From NCBI GenBank assembly GCA_017880715.1, contig JADGRT010000042.1, positions 1 through 12,263 on the forward strand: a DNA stretch of 12,263 bases. Direction: 5' to 3'. The position numbers were made by a program, and so were the translations under genes. Origin of the DNA: Verrucomicrobiia bacterium (lineage in GTDB: Bacteria; Verrucomicrobiota; Verrucomicrobiia; Limisphaerales; UBA1319). Shown here piece after piece: positions 6,860 to 12,263 of the stretch. The notes under the pieces are model-generated. The model worked only from the letters and a program-made list of their open reading frames with translations. It did no database searches and had not been told where the DNA came from. The stretch's first letter is position 1, and every line of letters begins with the position of its first letter.

Positions 6860-7814
6860 ACCGCACCCTCCGGTCCAGCAGGCTGTAAAGCAGGTCCACC
6901 ACCAGATTCAAACCCAGCAACAGGATGGCGTACAACAAGACCAACCCCACCACCATCGGGTAATCCCGGTTCAGCGAGCTGTTCACCATGAACACACCAA
7001 GGCCGGGGATTTGGAAAATATTTTCCACGATGAAGGAACCGGTCAGCAAATCCGCCAGCATCGGCCCCGCATACGAAACCACCGGCAGCACCGCCAGCCG
7101 GAAGGCGTGCCGCCACAACAGCGCCGTTTCGCTCAATCCCTTGGCGCGGGCGGTCACGATGAATCCCTCGTTCAAGGTGGTGAGCATCCCCTCGCGCATC
7201 AGGCGGGCGATTTTGCCCGCGAAATAAAGGCCCAGGGTCACGGTGGGCAATACCATGTGGGCGGGCGAGTCCCAGAGGGCGACCGGAAACCAGCGCCAAT
7301 GCAGGCCAAACCACATCACCAGCGCCGGCCCCACCACGAACCCCGGCACGCAGACCGCCAATATCGCCAAAAAGCTTCCCGCATAATCCTGCCAGCAACC
7401 TTGTTTAACCGCCGTGAAAAACCCCAAGGGAATGCCCACGCCCAGCGCGAAGCCGAAGGCCAGCAAGCCCAGCGCCATCGATACCGGCAGGGCCTGCGCA
7501 ATAATGTCGGTCACGCCGTGATTGCGATACTTCAGCGAAGGACCGAAGTCGCCGCGAATCAACCCGCCGGTGAACCCTTGCATCCGGCCTTGCGCATCGC
7601 GTTCGAACCCGACGCCCAAGAAACGCAGGTACTGTTTCCACACCGGATCGTTCAGGTGGTACTTGGCCCGGAGGTTGCGTTCGATTTCCGGCGACGCCGG
7701 TTTGCGCTCGCGGTCAAAAGGTCCCCCCGGCGCCACGCGCACCAGCCCAAACGCCAAAAAGCTGATGACCAACAGCAGCGGAATCAGAAAAATTAAGCGT
7801 TTAAGAAAGTACAT
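6852..7814 (-). CDS. oppB: OppB/DppB-type ABC transporter permease
   Basis: The product is a 320-residue inner-membrane permease and the first gene of a two-gene operon with oppC. The N-terminal span MYFLKRLIFLIPLLLVISFLAF is followed by the periplasmic motif VRVAPGGPFD and by RGDFGPSLKYRNHGV, the LG.S-type signature of the OppB group. The EAA-like loop ARAKGLSETALLWRHAFRLAVLP and the end LVVDLLYSLLDRRVRYE are also typical. The length is normal and the frame is intact. ATG 7812-7814 gives the standard N-terminus; no clear Shine-Dalgarno sequence precedes it. Instead a 5-bp hairpin (7833-7847) and the large GAGGAC repeat occupy the upstream region where a solute-binding-protein gene is often found. 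Partner ATPases and binding protein must be encoded elsewhere if the transporter works. Confidence 0.92.
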   Translation of the reverse strand: MYFLKRLIFLIPLLLVISFLAFGLVRVAPGGPFDRERKPASPEIERNLRAKYHLNDPVWKQYLRFLGVGFERDAQGRMQGFTGGLIRGDFGPSLKYRNHGVTDIIAQALPVSMALGLLAFGFALGVGIPLGFFTAVKQGCWQDYAGSFLAILAVCVPGFVVGPALVMWFGLHWRWFPVALWDSPAHMVLPTVTLGLYFAGKIARLMREGMLTTLNEGFIVTARAKGLSETALLWRHAFRLAVLPVVSYAGPMLADLLTGSFIVENIFQIPGLGVFMVNSSLNRDYPMVVGLVLLYAILLLGLNLVVDLLYSLLDRRVRYE

Positions 7815-8137
7815 GGCTGATCACGCGGGGCAGGGACGGCTCGTCCCCGGTTTTTGTATCGTCCTCGTCCTCGTCCTTCGTCCCTCGTCCTCGATTCGGA
7901 ATGGGGATTTCGAGGACGAGGACGAGGGACGAAGGACGAGGACGATACCATGGCGGGGACGACACCATGGCGAACGAAGGATGGAAGACTGGGAGCGCGC
8001 GCGCCCTTGCAAGCGATCGTCGATGTTGAAATGCTGCCGAACACGCGCGTCAGTTTAGGCCGGTTTTCGTTTTGCTCAATGGATTTTCCATCGACAATCC
8101 GCTTGTCGCCCTGGCCATTCGGCGCAATCGTTAGGTT
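7815..8137. other. Divergent oppB/panB intergenic region
   Basis: This 323-bp region is without a credible gene. From the oppB side it contains a hairpin GGGAC-GGCTC-GTCCC (7833-7847), then the GAGGAC-type repeat (7858-7947). Two CCATGG sites follow around a GGGACGAC stretch (about 7948-7971), then a run of alternating GC near 7995-8004. A small hairpin ATGGA-TTT-TCCAT (8079-8091) lies before the panB GTG. No convincing -35/-10 pair was found on either strand. Confidence 0.5.
7858..7947 (-). repeat. GAGGAC-rich hairpin repeat, copy 2 (long arms)
   Basis: Arms of about 38 bases, made of TCGTCC and GGACGA hexamers with an embedded TTCGTCCC/GGGACGAA, face each other around the centre TTCGGAATGGGGATTT (about 7895-7910). 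The arms are offset by one hexamer, so pairing is near-perfect. Its reverse complement aligns with copy 1 (5858-5922) including the loop (ATCCCCATTCCGAA against ACCCCCGTTCAGAA). It lies 44 bp upstream of oppB. A transcript across it would fold into a very stable hairpin. Confidence 0.8.
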
Positions 8138-8917
8138 GTGAGTGGAACTAAAATTACCGCCGAAGTCATCCGTGCCATGAAGGCGCGGGGCGAGCGGGTG
8201 GCGGCCTTGACCGCTTACGATTATCCGATGACGCGGCTGCTCGACGAAACGGGTATTCCGCTGATCCTGGTCGGCGATTCGCTGGGCATGGTCATGCTGG
8301 GTTATCCGGATACCACCTGCGTGACCATGGCCGAAATGGAGCATCATATCCGCGCGGCGGCACGCGCCAAACCGCGGGCGCTCCTGGCCGCGGATATGCC
8401 CTATCGCAGTTACGACACCCCGGCGGCGGCGTTGGAGAATGCCCGGCGCCTGGTTGCGGCCGGCGCCGAGGCCGTAAAAGCCGAAGGTGGTTGCGCCATC
8501 CGGGATCAAGTGCGTGCCATTGTGGCCGCCGGGATTCCCTACCTTGGCCATCTGGGCATGCTGCCGCAGAGCGTTCGCGAGGAAGGTGGTTACCACATCA
8601 AGGGAAGAAAGGAAGCTGAGCACGAAGCTTTGCTGGCCGATGCGCGCGCCCTCGTGGAAGCCGGCGCGTTCGGCATCGTGCTCGAATTGGTCACCCCGGC
8701 GGTGGCGCGGGAAATCACGCAAAACGTGCCGATTCCGACCCTCGGCATCGGGTCCGGCGCCGATTGCGACGGGCAAATCCTGGTGATAAACGATTTGGTC
8801 GGCACTTTCCCCTGGTTCACACCGCGTTTCGTGAAACCCAAGCTCCAGGCCGCCGAACAGATGCGCGCCGCCATACGCCAGTGGCGGCTCGAAGTCGAAA
8901 AGCCGCCGGTGATGTGA
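8138..8917 (+). CDS. panB: 3-methyl-2-oxobutanoate hydroxymethyltransferase (ketopantoate hydroxymethyltransferase)
   Basis: This 259-residue cytoplasmic enzyme is the first committed step of pantothenate/CoA synthesis. It adds a hydroxymethyl group from 5,10-methylene-tetrahydrofolate to alpha-ketoisovalerate. The TIM-barrel motifs are all present: TAYDYP (25-30), LVGDSLGMV (44-52), AADMPYRSYD (84-93), VKAEGG (113-118), GHLGMLPQSV (137-146), GGYHIKGR (150-157), GIGSG and CDGQILVINDL. The metal and catalytic residues match the E. coli enzyme with a two-residue offset: D47, D86, E116, K114 and E183. GTG at 8138 is chosen because it gives the usual ~25 residues before TAYD. The next ATG (8177) would shorten the conserved N-terminal helix. 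No good ribosome binding site is seen. It stands alone, with no panC or panD nearby. Confidence 0.95.
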   Translation: MSGTKITAEVIRAMKARGERVAALTAYDYPMTRLLDETGIPLILVGDSLGMVMLGYPDTTCVTMAEMEHHIRAAARAKPRALLAADMPYRSYDTPAAALENARRLVAAGAEAVKAEGGCAIRDQVRAIVAAGIPYLGHLGMLPQSVREEGGYHIKGRKEAEHEALLADARALVEAGAFGIVLELVTPAVAREITQNVPIPTLGIGSGADCDGQILVINDLVGTFPWFTPRFVKPKLQAAEQMRAAIRQWRLEVEKPPVM

Positions 8918-8966
8918 GCCGGAAGGCGGGGGATCGCGCATGGGGGCCATGAACCGGCTTTGCTCG

Positions 8967-9039
8967 GTAGCGCAGACTGGCAGTCTGCTGTATCGCAGGT
9001 TGCCAACCTGCGACACAGCCGATTACCAATCGGCGCTAC
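8967..9039. repeat. Cloverleaf-shaped three-hairpin repeat (73 bp)
   Basis: A closing stem GTAGCG (8967-8972) / CGCTAC (9034-9039) encloses three perfect hairpins with 3-base loops. These are CAGACT-GGC-AGTCTG (8973-8987), CGCAGGTT-GCC-AACCTGCG (8994-9012) and CCGATT-ACC-AATCGG (9019-9033). The regular build suggests a dispersed palindromic element and not chance. Only one copy is in this window, so dispersal in the genome is inferred. Confidence 0.75.
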
Positions 9040-9055
9040 GAACTGGCGCCAGTTC
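9040..9055. repeat. 16-bp perfect palindrome
   Basis: GAACTGGCGCCAGTTC is a perfect uninterrupted palindrome directly adjoining the cloverleaf repeat. It may be a further part of that element or a protein-binding site. Confidence 0.6.
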
Positions 9056-9110
9056 ATGAAAAGCCTCCACGTTTTCAGAAACGCGCACGGGGGGCCATGA
9101 ACTGTTGGAT

Positions 9111-9144
9111 ACAAAACTTTGTCGCACCTGCGACAAAGTTTTGC
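9111..9144. repeat. 34-bp palindrome, copy 2 of 2 (inverted relative to copy 1)
   Basis: The arm ACAAAACTTTGTCGCA (9111-9126) faces TGCGACAAAGTTTTGC (9129-9144) around CC. Copy 1 (576-609) has GG in the centre, so this copy is in the opposite orientation. The outermost base pair is lost here (C in place of T). It lies between the convergent ends of panB and comEC. Confidence 0.85.
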
Positions 9145-9237
9145 ATGTGGTTAACCATCGGTTCATGGAGAGAAACGGCTCGAACACGCATCAAGTGTAT
9201 AGCCCCATAAAGGTTTTGAAGCCGCCGAAACAGAAAA

Positions 9238-11010
9238 TCAGAGCCTCGTCACCTCGTCTCCTACTTTGGTTGGTTCATGAATGGGTCCAGCCTGATGCCC
9301 CCGGATTCTTGGCGATTCGCGCTCCGGCGGGTTGGGTTTTCCGCGCCAGGACCGGCCGGCTTGCGTCTGGACTTTCCAGCCGGCCGAGTTCATGTCCAGC
9401 GTCACTGAACCGTCCTGATCGGTATCCACCACCGGCACTCCGCGGCGGCGGAGACGGTCGAGCACCGGCGCGCTGGCCTGTTCGGACACCGGCCGATTGC
9501 CCGTGCTAAGAATAATGATCTGGGGTTGTATTCGATCCAATAATTCGTCGATGAGCGGTTCGCTCTTGCCTGGCAAACCCGACACGACAATGTCAGCCCG
9601 CAAATCGGTTTCCCGTTCGATCAAAGCTTGTTGTCCCAACCCGCCCAAATCCGAAAGCAAAAGAACTCGCACACCGCTCCATTGGCCCCGCAACACCAGG
9701 GCGCTGTCATCGGCCAGGGGAAAACGATCGCCATCCGACGGATGCAACACCGTCCATGGCCCCGCCCGGTCGCCACTCCGTAGGACAGGACGTGCCGAAA
9801 GCGGTTGTTGGTCCCGGGCTTTCACCAGCCGCCGGTAAACGGTGGAACGGAACGGCGCGGCGCTGATGGCCACCGCCTGGGGATTGAATTCCTGAATGAC
9901 GTTGCTTGCCCCGCCGAGGTGGCGCGCATCGCCATGAGTCAGCAGGAGACGCGAAAGGCGGTTGACCCCCTGCGCCTGTAAAAAAGGTGTCACAATGAAT
10001 GGCGCGGCGGATTCGCTCCCGGCATCGATCAAACTGTTCTGCGACCATCCCGGCCCATCCAGGTACAGAGCGTCTCCGCCGCCAACCGCCAGGACCGTCA
10101 GGCGCGTGGTTCCGGCGGCCTGCCCAAGTTGAATCAGCCAGAAAACACCCAGCCCGCCCAGCACCGAAAACGTCCACCCGCGCCGTTCGGGCCGAGTCAA
10201 CCAGCCGGTCAGCCAGGCAAAGATCACTCCATAAAACAGCAGGAATTCCAGGACGGTCGGACTCCGCACGTGGAAATAGGCCCCGGGCAAATTGGCCAGC
10301 CAGTGGCTCAGCCGCACCATCAGCTCCATCCAAAACCAGCCGCTATGATTGAACAACACCGTCAGCCATTCGCAGACCGGGCCGCAGACCAGGCTGCCCA
10401 GGTTGCACATCAGGGCCAGGCTGCTTAACGGCACAATGACCAGGTTGGCCAGCAAGCTGACCGGCGTGGCCAGGTGAAAATAATACGCAATCAGCGGCAG
10501 CGAGCCGATCCACGCGGCCAGCGAGGTGGCCAGCGCGGTCGTGAGATAATTCAGCGCCGGATCCAGCCGGCGTCGCCAGCGGGGACGCAATGCCTGCGGC
10601 AGCAGGGGATCGGGTTGCAGCAACTGACGGCGCAGCGGTTCGAACGGCGACCGCAGCAGGGCAATGCTTAACACCACAAAAAACGAAAGCTGAAAACCGG
10701 CCTGAAACAACTGCGTGGGATCCCACACCAAAATAATAAAGCCCGACGCCGCCAGCGAGTTCACCAGGTCGCCGGGACGGCGCAGCGACCATCCGGCAAT
10801 CACCACGGTCATCATGATCGTCGAGCGAATCGCAGATGCCTGCCACCCCGTGGCGCCCGTGTAAAACCAGATCAACGGAATCACCACCAGCCCGCAAGCG
10901 CCACGCGGCAGGCGCACCACTCGCAACAGGCTGACCAGGATGCCGGCAATCAAGGCTATGTGTATTGTGTAGACAATTAGACCATATTTATCTAATGTTG
11001 AGAAAACCAA
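9238..11010 (-). CDS. comEC: ComEC/Rec2 DNA-uptake channel, 3' fragment cut off by an insertion (likely pseudogene)
   Basis: The open frame is 590 codons from a TTG at 11010, but comEC-like sequence begins only at codon 16-17 (~10965). HIALIAGILVSLL (from 17) matches the core of the competence domain just after the conserved 'SG' that normally precedes this histidine. TGATGWQASAIRSTIM, NSLAASGFIILVWDP and FQAGFQLSFFVVLSI follow, then further membrane spans to ~295. Residues ~303-540 form the C-terminal metallo-beta-lactamase-like domain: LAVGGGDALYLDG, LIDAG, LLLTHGDARHLGG (356-366) and LLLSDLGGLG. The N-terminal OB-type (DUF4131) domain and the first competence-domain helices are missing. 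Residues 1-15 are encoded by AT-rich DNA of the adjoining element. Intact ComEC moves single-stranded DNA across the inner membrane in natural transformation. The metal motif HxHxDH is degenerate (H-G-D-A-R-H). The fragment is unlikely to be functional alone. Confidence 0.85.
   Translation of the reverse strand: MVFSTLDKYGLIVYTIHIALIAGILVSLLRVVRLPRGACGLVVIPLIWFYTGATGWQASAIRSTIMMTVVIAGWSLRRPGDLVNSLAASGFIILVWDPTQLFQAGFQLSFFVVLSIALLRSPFEPLRRQLLQPDPLLPQALRPRWRRRLDPALNYLTTALATSLAAWIGSLPLIAYYFHLATPVSLLANLVIVPLSSLALMCNLGSLVCGPVCEWLTVLFNHSGWFWMELMVRLSHWLANLPGAYFHVRSPTVLEFLLFYGVIFAWLTGWLTRPERRGWTFSVLGGLGVFWLIQLGQAAGTTRLTVLAVGGGDALYLDGPGWSQNSLIDAGSESAAPFIVTPFLQAQGVNRLSRLLLTHGDARHLGGASNVIQEFNPQAVAISAAPFRSTVYRRLVKARDQQPLSARPVLRSGDRAGPWTVLHPSDGDRFPLADDSALVLRGQWSGVRVLLLSDLGGLGQQALIERETDLRADIVVSGLPGKSEPLIDELLDRIQPQIIILSTGNRPVSEQASAPVLDRLRRRGVPVVDTDQDGSVTLDMNSAGWKVQTQAGRSWRGKPNPPERESPRIRGHQAGPIHEPTKVGDEVTRL
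10960..11009. other. Candidate attachment-site junction (attL/attR) in comEC
   Basis: This is the point where comEC homology stops (about 10960-10965) and where an AT-rich tract leads straight into the recombinase ATG at 11010. It holds an inverted pair ATTGT (10964-10968) / ACAAT (10973-10977) around GTAG. A possible -10 hexamer TCTAAT (10991-10996) for the recombinase lacks a good -35. Serine integrases recombine at a 2-bp core within such hybrid sites; the core cannot be fixed without the other junction. Confidence 0.5.
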
Positions 11011-12263
11011 TGAAAACCGTCGCTTTTTCCTACGTCCGCTTTAGCTCAGAACAGCAAAGTCGTGGGCAATCAGTCAACAGGCAGGTGAAGCTCTCCGAAG
11101 ATTACGCCCGAAAGCACGACCTCACCCTGGACAATTCCATCAGCCTTCACGATCTTGGAGTTTCAGCATATAAAGGCAAGAACCTCGAGCCCCAGTCCAA
11201 GCTTGGTCAATTCCTTGATCTGGCGAAGGCCGGTAAGATTCCTCCCAAGAGCTACCTGCTCGTTGAATCCTTGGATCGAATCAGCCGAACCAACATCCTT
11301 AAATTCCAGGAAACCTTCCTGTCAATCCTCAACCTGGGCATAACCATCGTCACCCTTGCTGACGAGCAAGTTTACAGCGCCGAGGACATTATAGATAATC
11401 CGCACAAGCTCTTCATCAGCCTTTCCGTGATGATCCGGGCCAACGAGGAAAGCAAAACCAAGTCTGGACGCGTTAAGCAAGCCTGTGATGCTCGCCGAAA
11501 AACGGCAAAAGAACAGGACGTAAAATTTAAGATTTATACCCCCCCTTGGTGCCTATTTGAGAAAGGCCAATACGTTGTTGACGAAACCAAAGCCAAGATC
11601 ATTAAGGACCTTTTTCAGCGTTACCTTAACGGCCAAGGCATGTACACAATCACCAAGAATTTGATTGCCGACAAGGTTTCAACCATCAACAGAACTGGAA
11701 CCTGGTATCAAGCGTGGGTTTCTTGTCTTCTTCATGACAAACGGTTGCTGGGTCAATCCAAAATCCTTGACCGGGAGAATTATTTCCCAGTTGTGATTGA
11801 TAAGGACATATTCTACCGAGTCCAGTTGAAGTTAAACCAGAGTATTAAGCTCGTTGGTAGAATCGGAAAGGACATCGGCAATTTGTTCCAAGGAATCTGC
11901 TACTGTGGCCATTGTGGCAAGAAAATGACGAAGAAATCCGATTGCATAGCCGGCCACAAGTATAACTACCTGATGTGCATTTCAAAGTTTGCTGCTCAGC
12001 CCTGTGCTTCAAAGAGGTTTATCTATGCCAAGCTGGAGAAATCATTCCTTCATCTTGTCGGAACAGGAATCTACGAGTTTTTTAAGCAGGAGTCGAGTGG
12101 CACTGAAAAAAAGCTGGCTTCTCTGGAGGGTGAACTTGTGGACATCAAAAAGCAAATCTCAAAGCTAGAGGCTCTCGTCATGAACGACGACAGTCCTTCT
12201 GTTACCCTGGTGGCGAAGCTAAAGGATTTTGAGCGAAATCAGGTTCAATGCCTGAAGGACATC
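10966..12263. mobile_element. Left portion of an integrated mobile element (extends beyond the window)
   Basis: It begins where comEC is interrupted and carries a large serine recombinase as its first gene, reading inward. Base composition drops relative to the flanking comEC, and codon use changes (more AAA, AAG, ATT and CTT). Whether it is a prophage, an integrative conjugative element or a large transposon cannot be told from this end alone. Confidence 0.65.
11010..12263 (+). CDS. Large serine recombinase / site-specific integrase (3'-truncated by the window)
   Basis: The frame runs 418 codons from ATG 11010 to the window edge without a stop. The N-terminal catalytic domain has YVRFS (8-12) with likely nucleophile Ser12 and Arg10. 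The conserved VESLDRISR (85-93) follows, as do the helix with LFISLSVMIRANEESKTKSGRV (two family blocks, 134-155) and a downstream 'Recombinase' domain (~175-275: DETKAKIIKDLFQRYLNGQG, NRTGTWYQAWVSCLLHD). A zinc ribbon has Cys299/Cys302 (CGHC) with Cys323/Cys332, and a coiled-coil begins at ~362. This order is that of large serine integrases/transposases (phiC31, Bxb1, TnpX type), not small resolvases. It cuts and rejoins attP/attB DNA for integration and, with a partner factor, excision. Its start lies at the junction with the broken comEC, as expected for an integrase next to its att site. Confidence 0.92.
   Translation, partial: MKTVAFSYVRFSSEQQSRGQSVNRQVKLSEDYARKHDLTLDNSISLHDLGVSAYKGKNLEPQSKLGQFLDLAKAGKIPPKSYLLVESLDRISRTNILKFQETFLSILNLGITIVTLADEQVYSAEDIIDNPHKLFISLSVMIRANEESKTKSGRVKQACDARRKTAKEQDVKFKIYTPPWCLFEKGQYVVDETKAKIIKDLFQRYLNGQGMYTITKNLIADKVSTINRTGTWYQAWVSCLLHDKRLLGQSKILDRENYFPVVIDKDIFYRVQLKLNQSIKLVGRIGKDIGNLFQGICYCGHCGKKMTKKSDCIAGHKYNYLMCISKFAAQPCASKRFIYAKLEKSFLHLVGTGIYEFFKQESSGTEKKLASLEGELVDIKKQISKLEALVMNDDSPSVTLVAKLKDFERNQVQCLKDI

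Larger units (their letters stand above)
8936..9102. repeat. Imperfect direct repeats bracketing the cloverleaf repeat
   Basis: GCGCATGGGGGCCATGAAC (8936-8954) and GCGCACGGGGGGCCATGAAC (9083-9102) differ by one substitution and one extra G. They flank the hairpin cluster about 130 bp apart. The spacing could reflect a duplicated unit or the borders of an inserted repeat element. Confidence 0.55.
8918..9237. other. Repeat cluster between panB and comEC
   Basis: The 320 bp between the convergent panB and comEC stops contain four structured elements: a direct repeat pair (8936-8954 and 9083-9102), a 73-bp three-hairpin unit, a 16-bp palindrome and the second 34-bp palindrome. The last ~90 bp (9145-9237) show no recognisable gene or structure. 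Open frames crossing this region appear to be products of the repeats. Confidence 0.55.

Noticed and set aside
5858..7947. GAGGAC/TCGTCC arrays as a CRISPR
   Set aside because: The units are hexamers arranged as hairpins with no spacers and no cas genes. The two copies are 2 kb apart.
7793..9016. Long minus-strand open frame (407 codons) opposite panB
   Set aside because: It is antisense to a fully motif-supported panB, runs through two repeat elements, and has low-complexity Arg/Ser-rich ends.
8967..9039. tRNA-like cloverleaf of 73 bp
   Set aside because: The arms have 3-base loops, and there is no 7-bp acceptor stem, T-loop or anticodon loop. It is a palindromic repeat, not a tRNA.
9105..9509. 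Plus-strand frame of 134 codons across the 34-bp palindrome and the comEC end
   Set aside because: It begins inside the palindrome and is antisense to the comEC C-terminus, with low-complexity composition.
11010..12263. Small resolvase/invertase or a Tn3-type resolvase
   Set aside because: The protein is at least 418 residues, with recombinase domain, zinc ribbon and coiled-coil after the catalytic domain, as in large serine recombinases.

Overview
The window looks like bacterial chromosome with a mobile element entering at the right end. It is GC-rich and carries many dispersed palindromic repeats. The partial protein at the left ends in a 'LETSTNL..W ... FFRVR' tail, and a PQQ-type propeller contains EF-hands. 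Both are habits of secreted proteins in Verrucomicrobia (Limisphaerales/Pedosphaera-like) and relatives. That assignment is inference from protein style and not proven.

Layout: (1) 3-521, the 3' end of an exported protein. (2) 522-1491, a gene-poor stretch with a 34-bp palindrome, a possible tiny membrane ORF and a ~320-bp inverted pair of compound hairpin repeats. (3) 1492-3243, a secreted GH28-like beta-helix protein, convergent with (4) 3257-4750, a PQQ-like beta-propeller containing two EF-hands. (5) 4967-5830, mtnP, 5'-methylthioadenosine phosphorylase. (6) 5945-7814, a two-gene minus-strand operon of OppB/OppC-type ABC permeases, bracketed by two inverted copies of a GAGGAC-rich hairpin repeat. 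(7) 8138-8917, panB (pantothenate/CoA synthesis). (8) 8918-9237, a repeat cluster: a cloverleaf-shaped 73-bp element, a 16-bp palindrome, and a second, inverted copy of the 34-bp palindrome. (9) 9238-10965, the 3' part of comEC on the minus strand. (10) 11010-end, a large serine recombinase that runs off the window.

The most striking point is the junction at about 10960-11010. comEC homology stops inside the competence-domain core, at the histidine that normally sits in the conserved 'SGLH' segment. It is replaced by AT-rich DNA followed at once by a divergent large serine recombinase gene. The simplest reading is an integrative element (prophage, ICE or large transposon) inserted into the DNA-uptake channel gene comEC, with the window holding one attachment junction. 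This would parallel the comK prophages of Listeria, but in a different competence gene.

The remaining genes are ordinary metabolism (methionine salvage, pantothenate, peptide or oligosaccharide uptake) and exported carbohydrate-related proteins. They do not form one pathway. At least five distinct short-repeat families are interspersed between them, almost all in intergenic positions.
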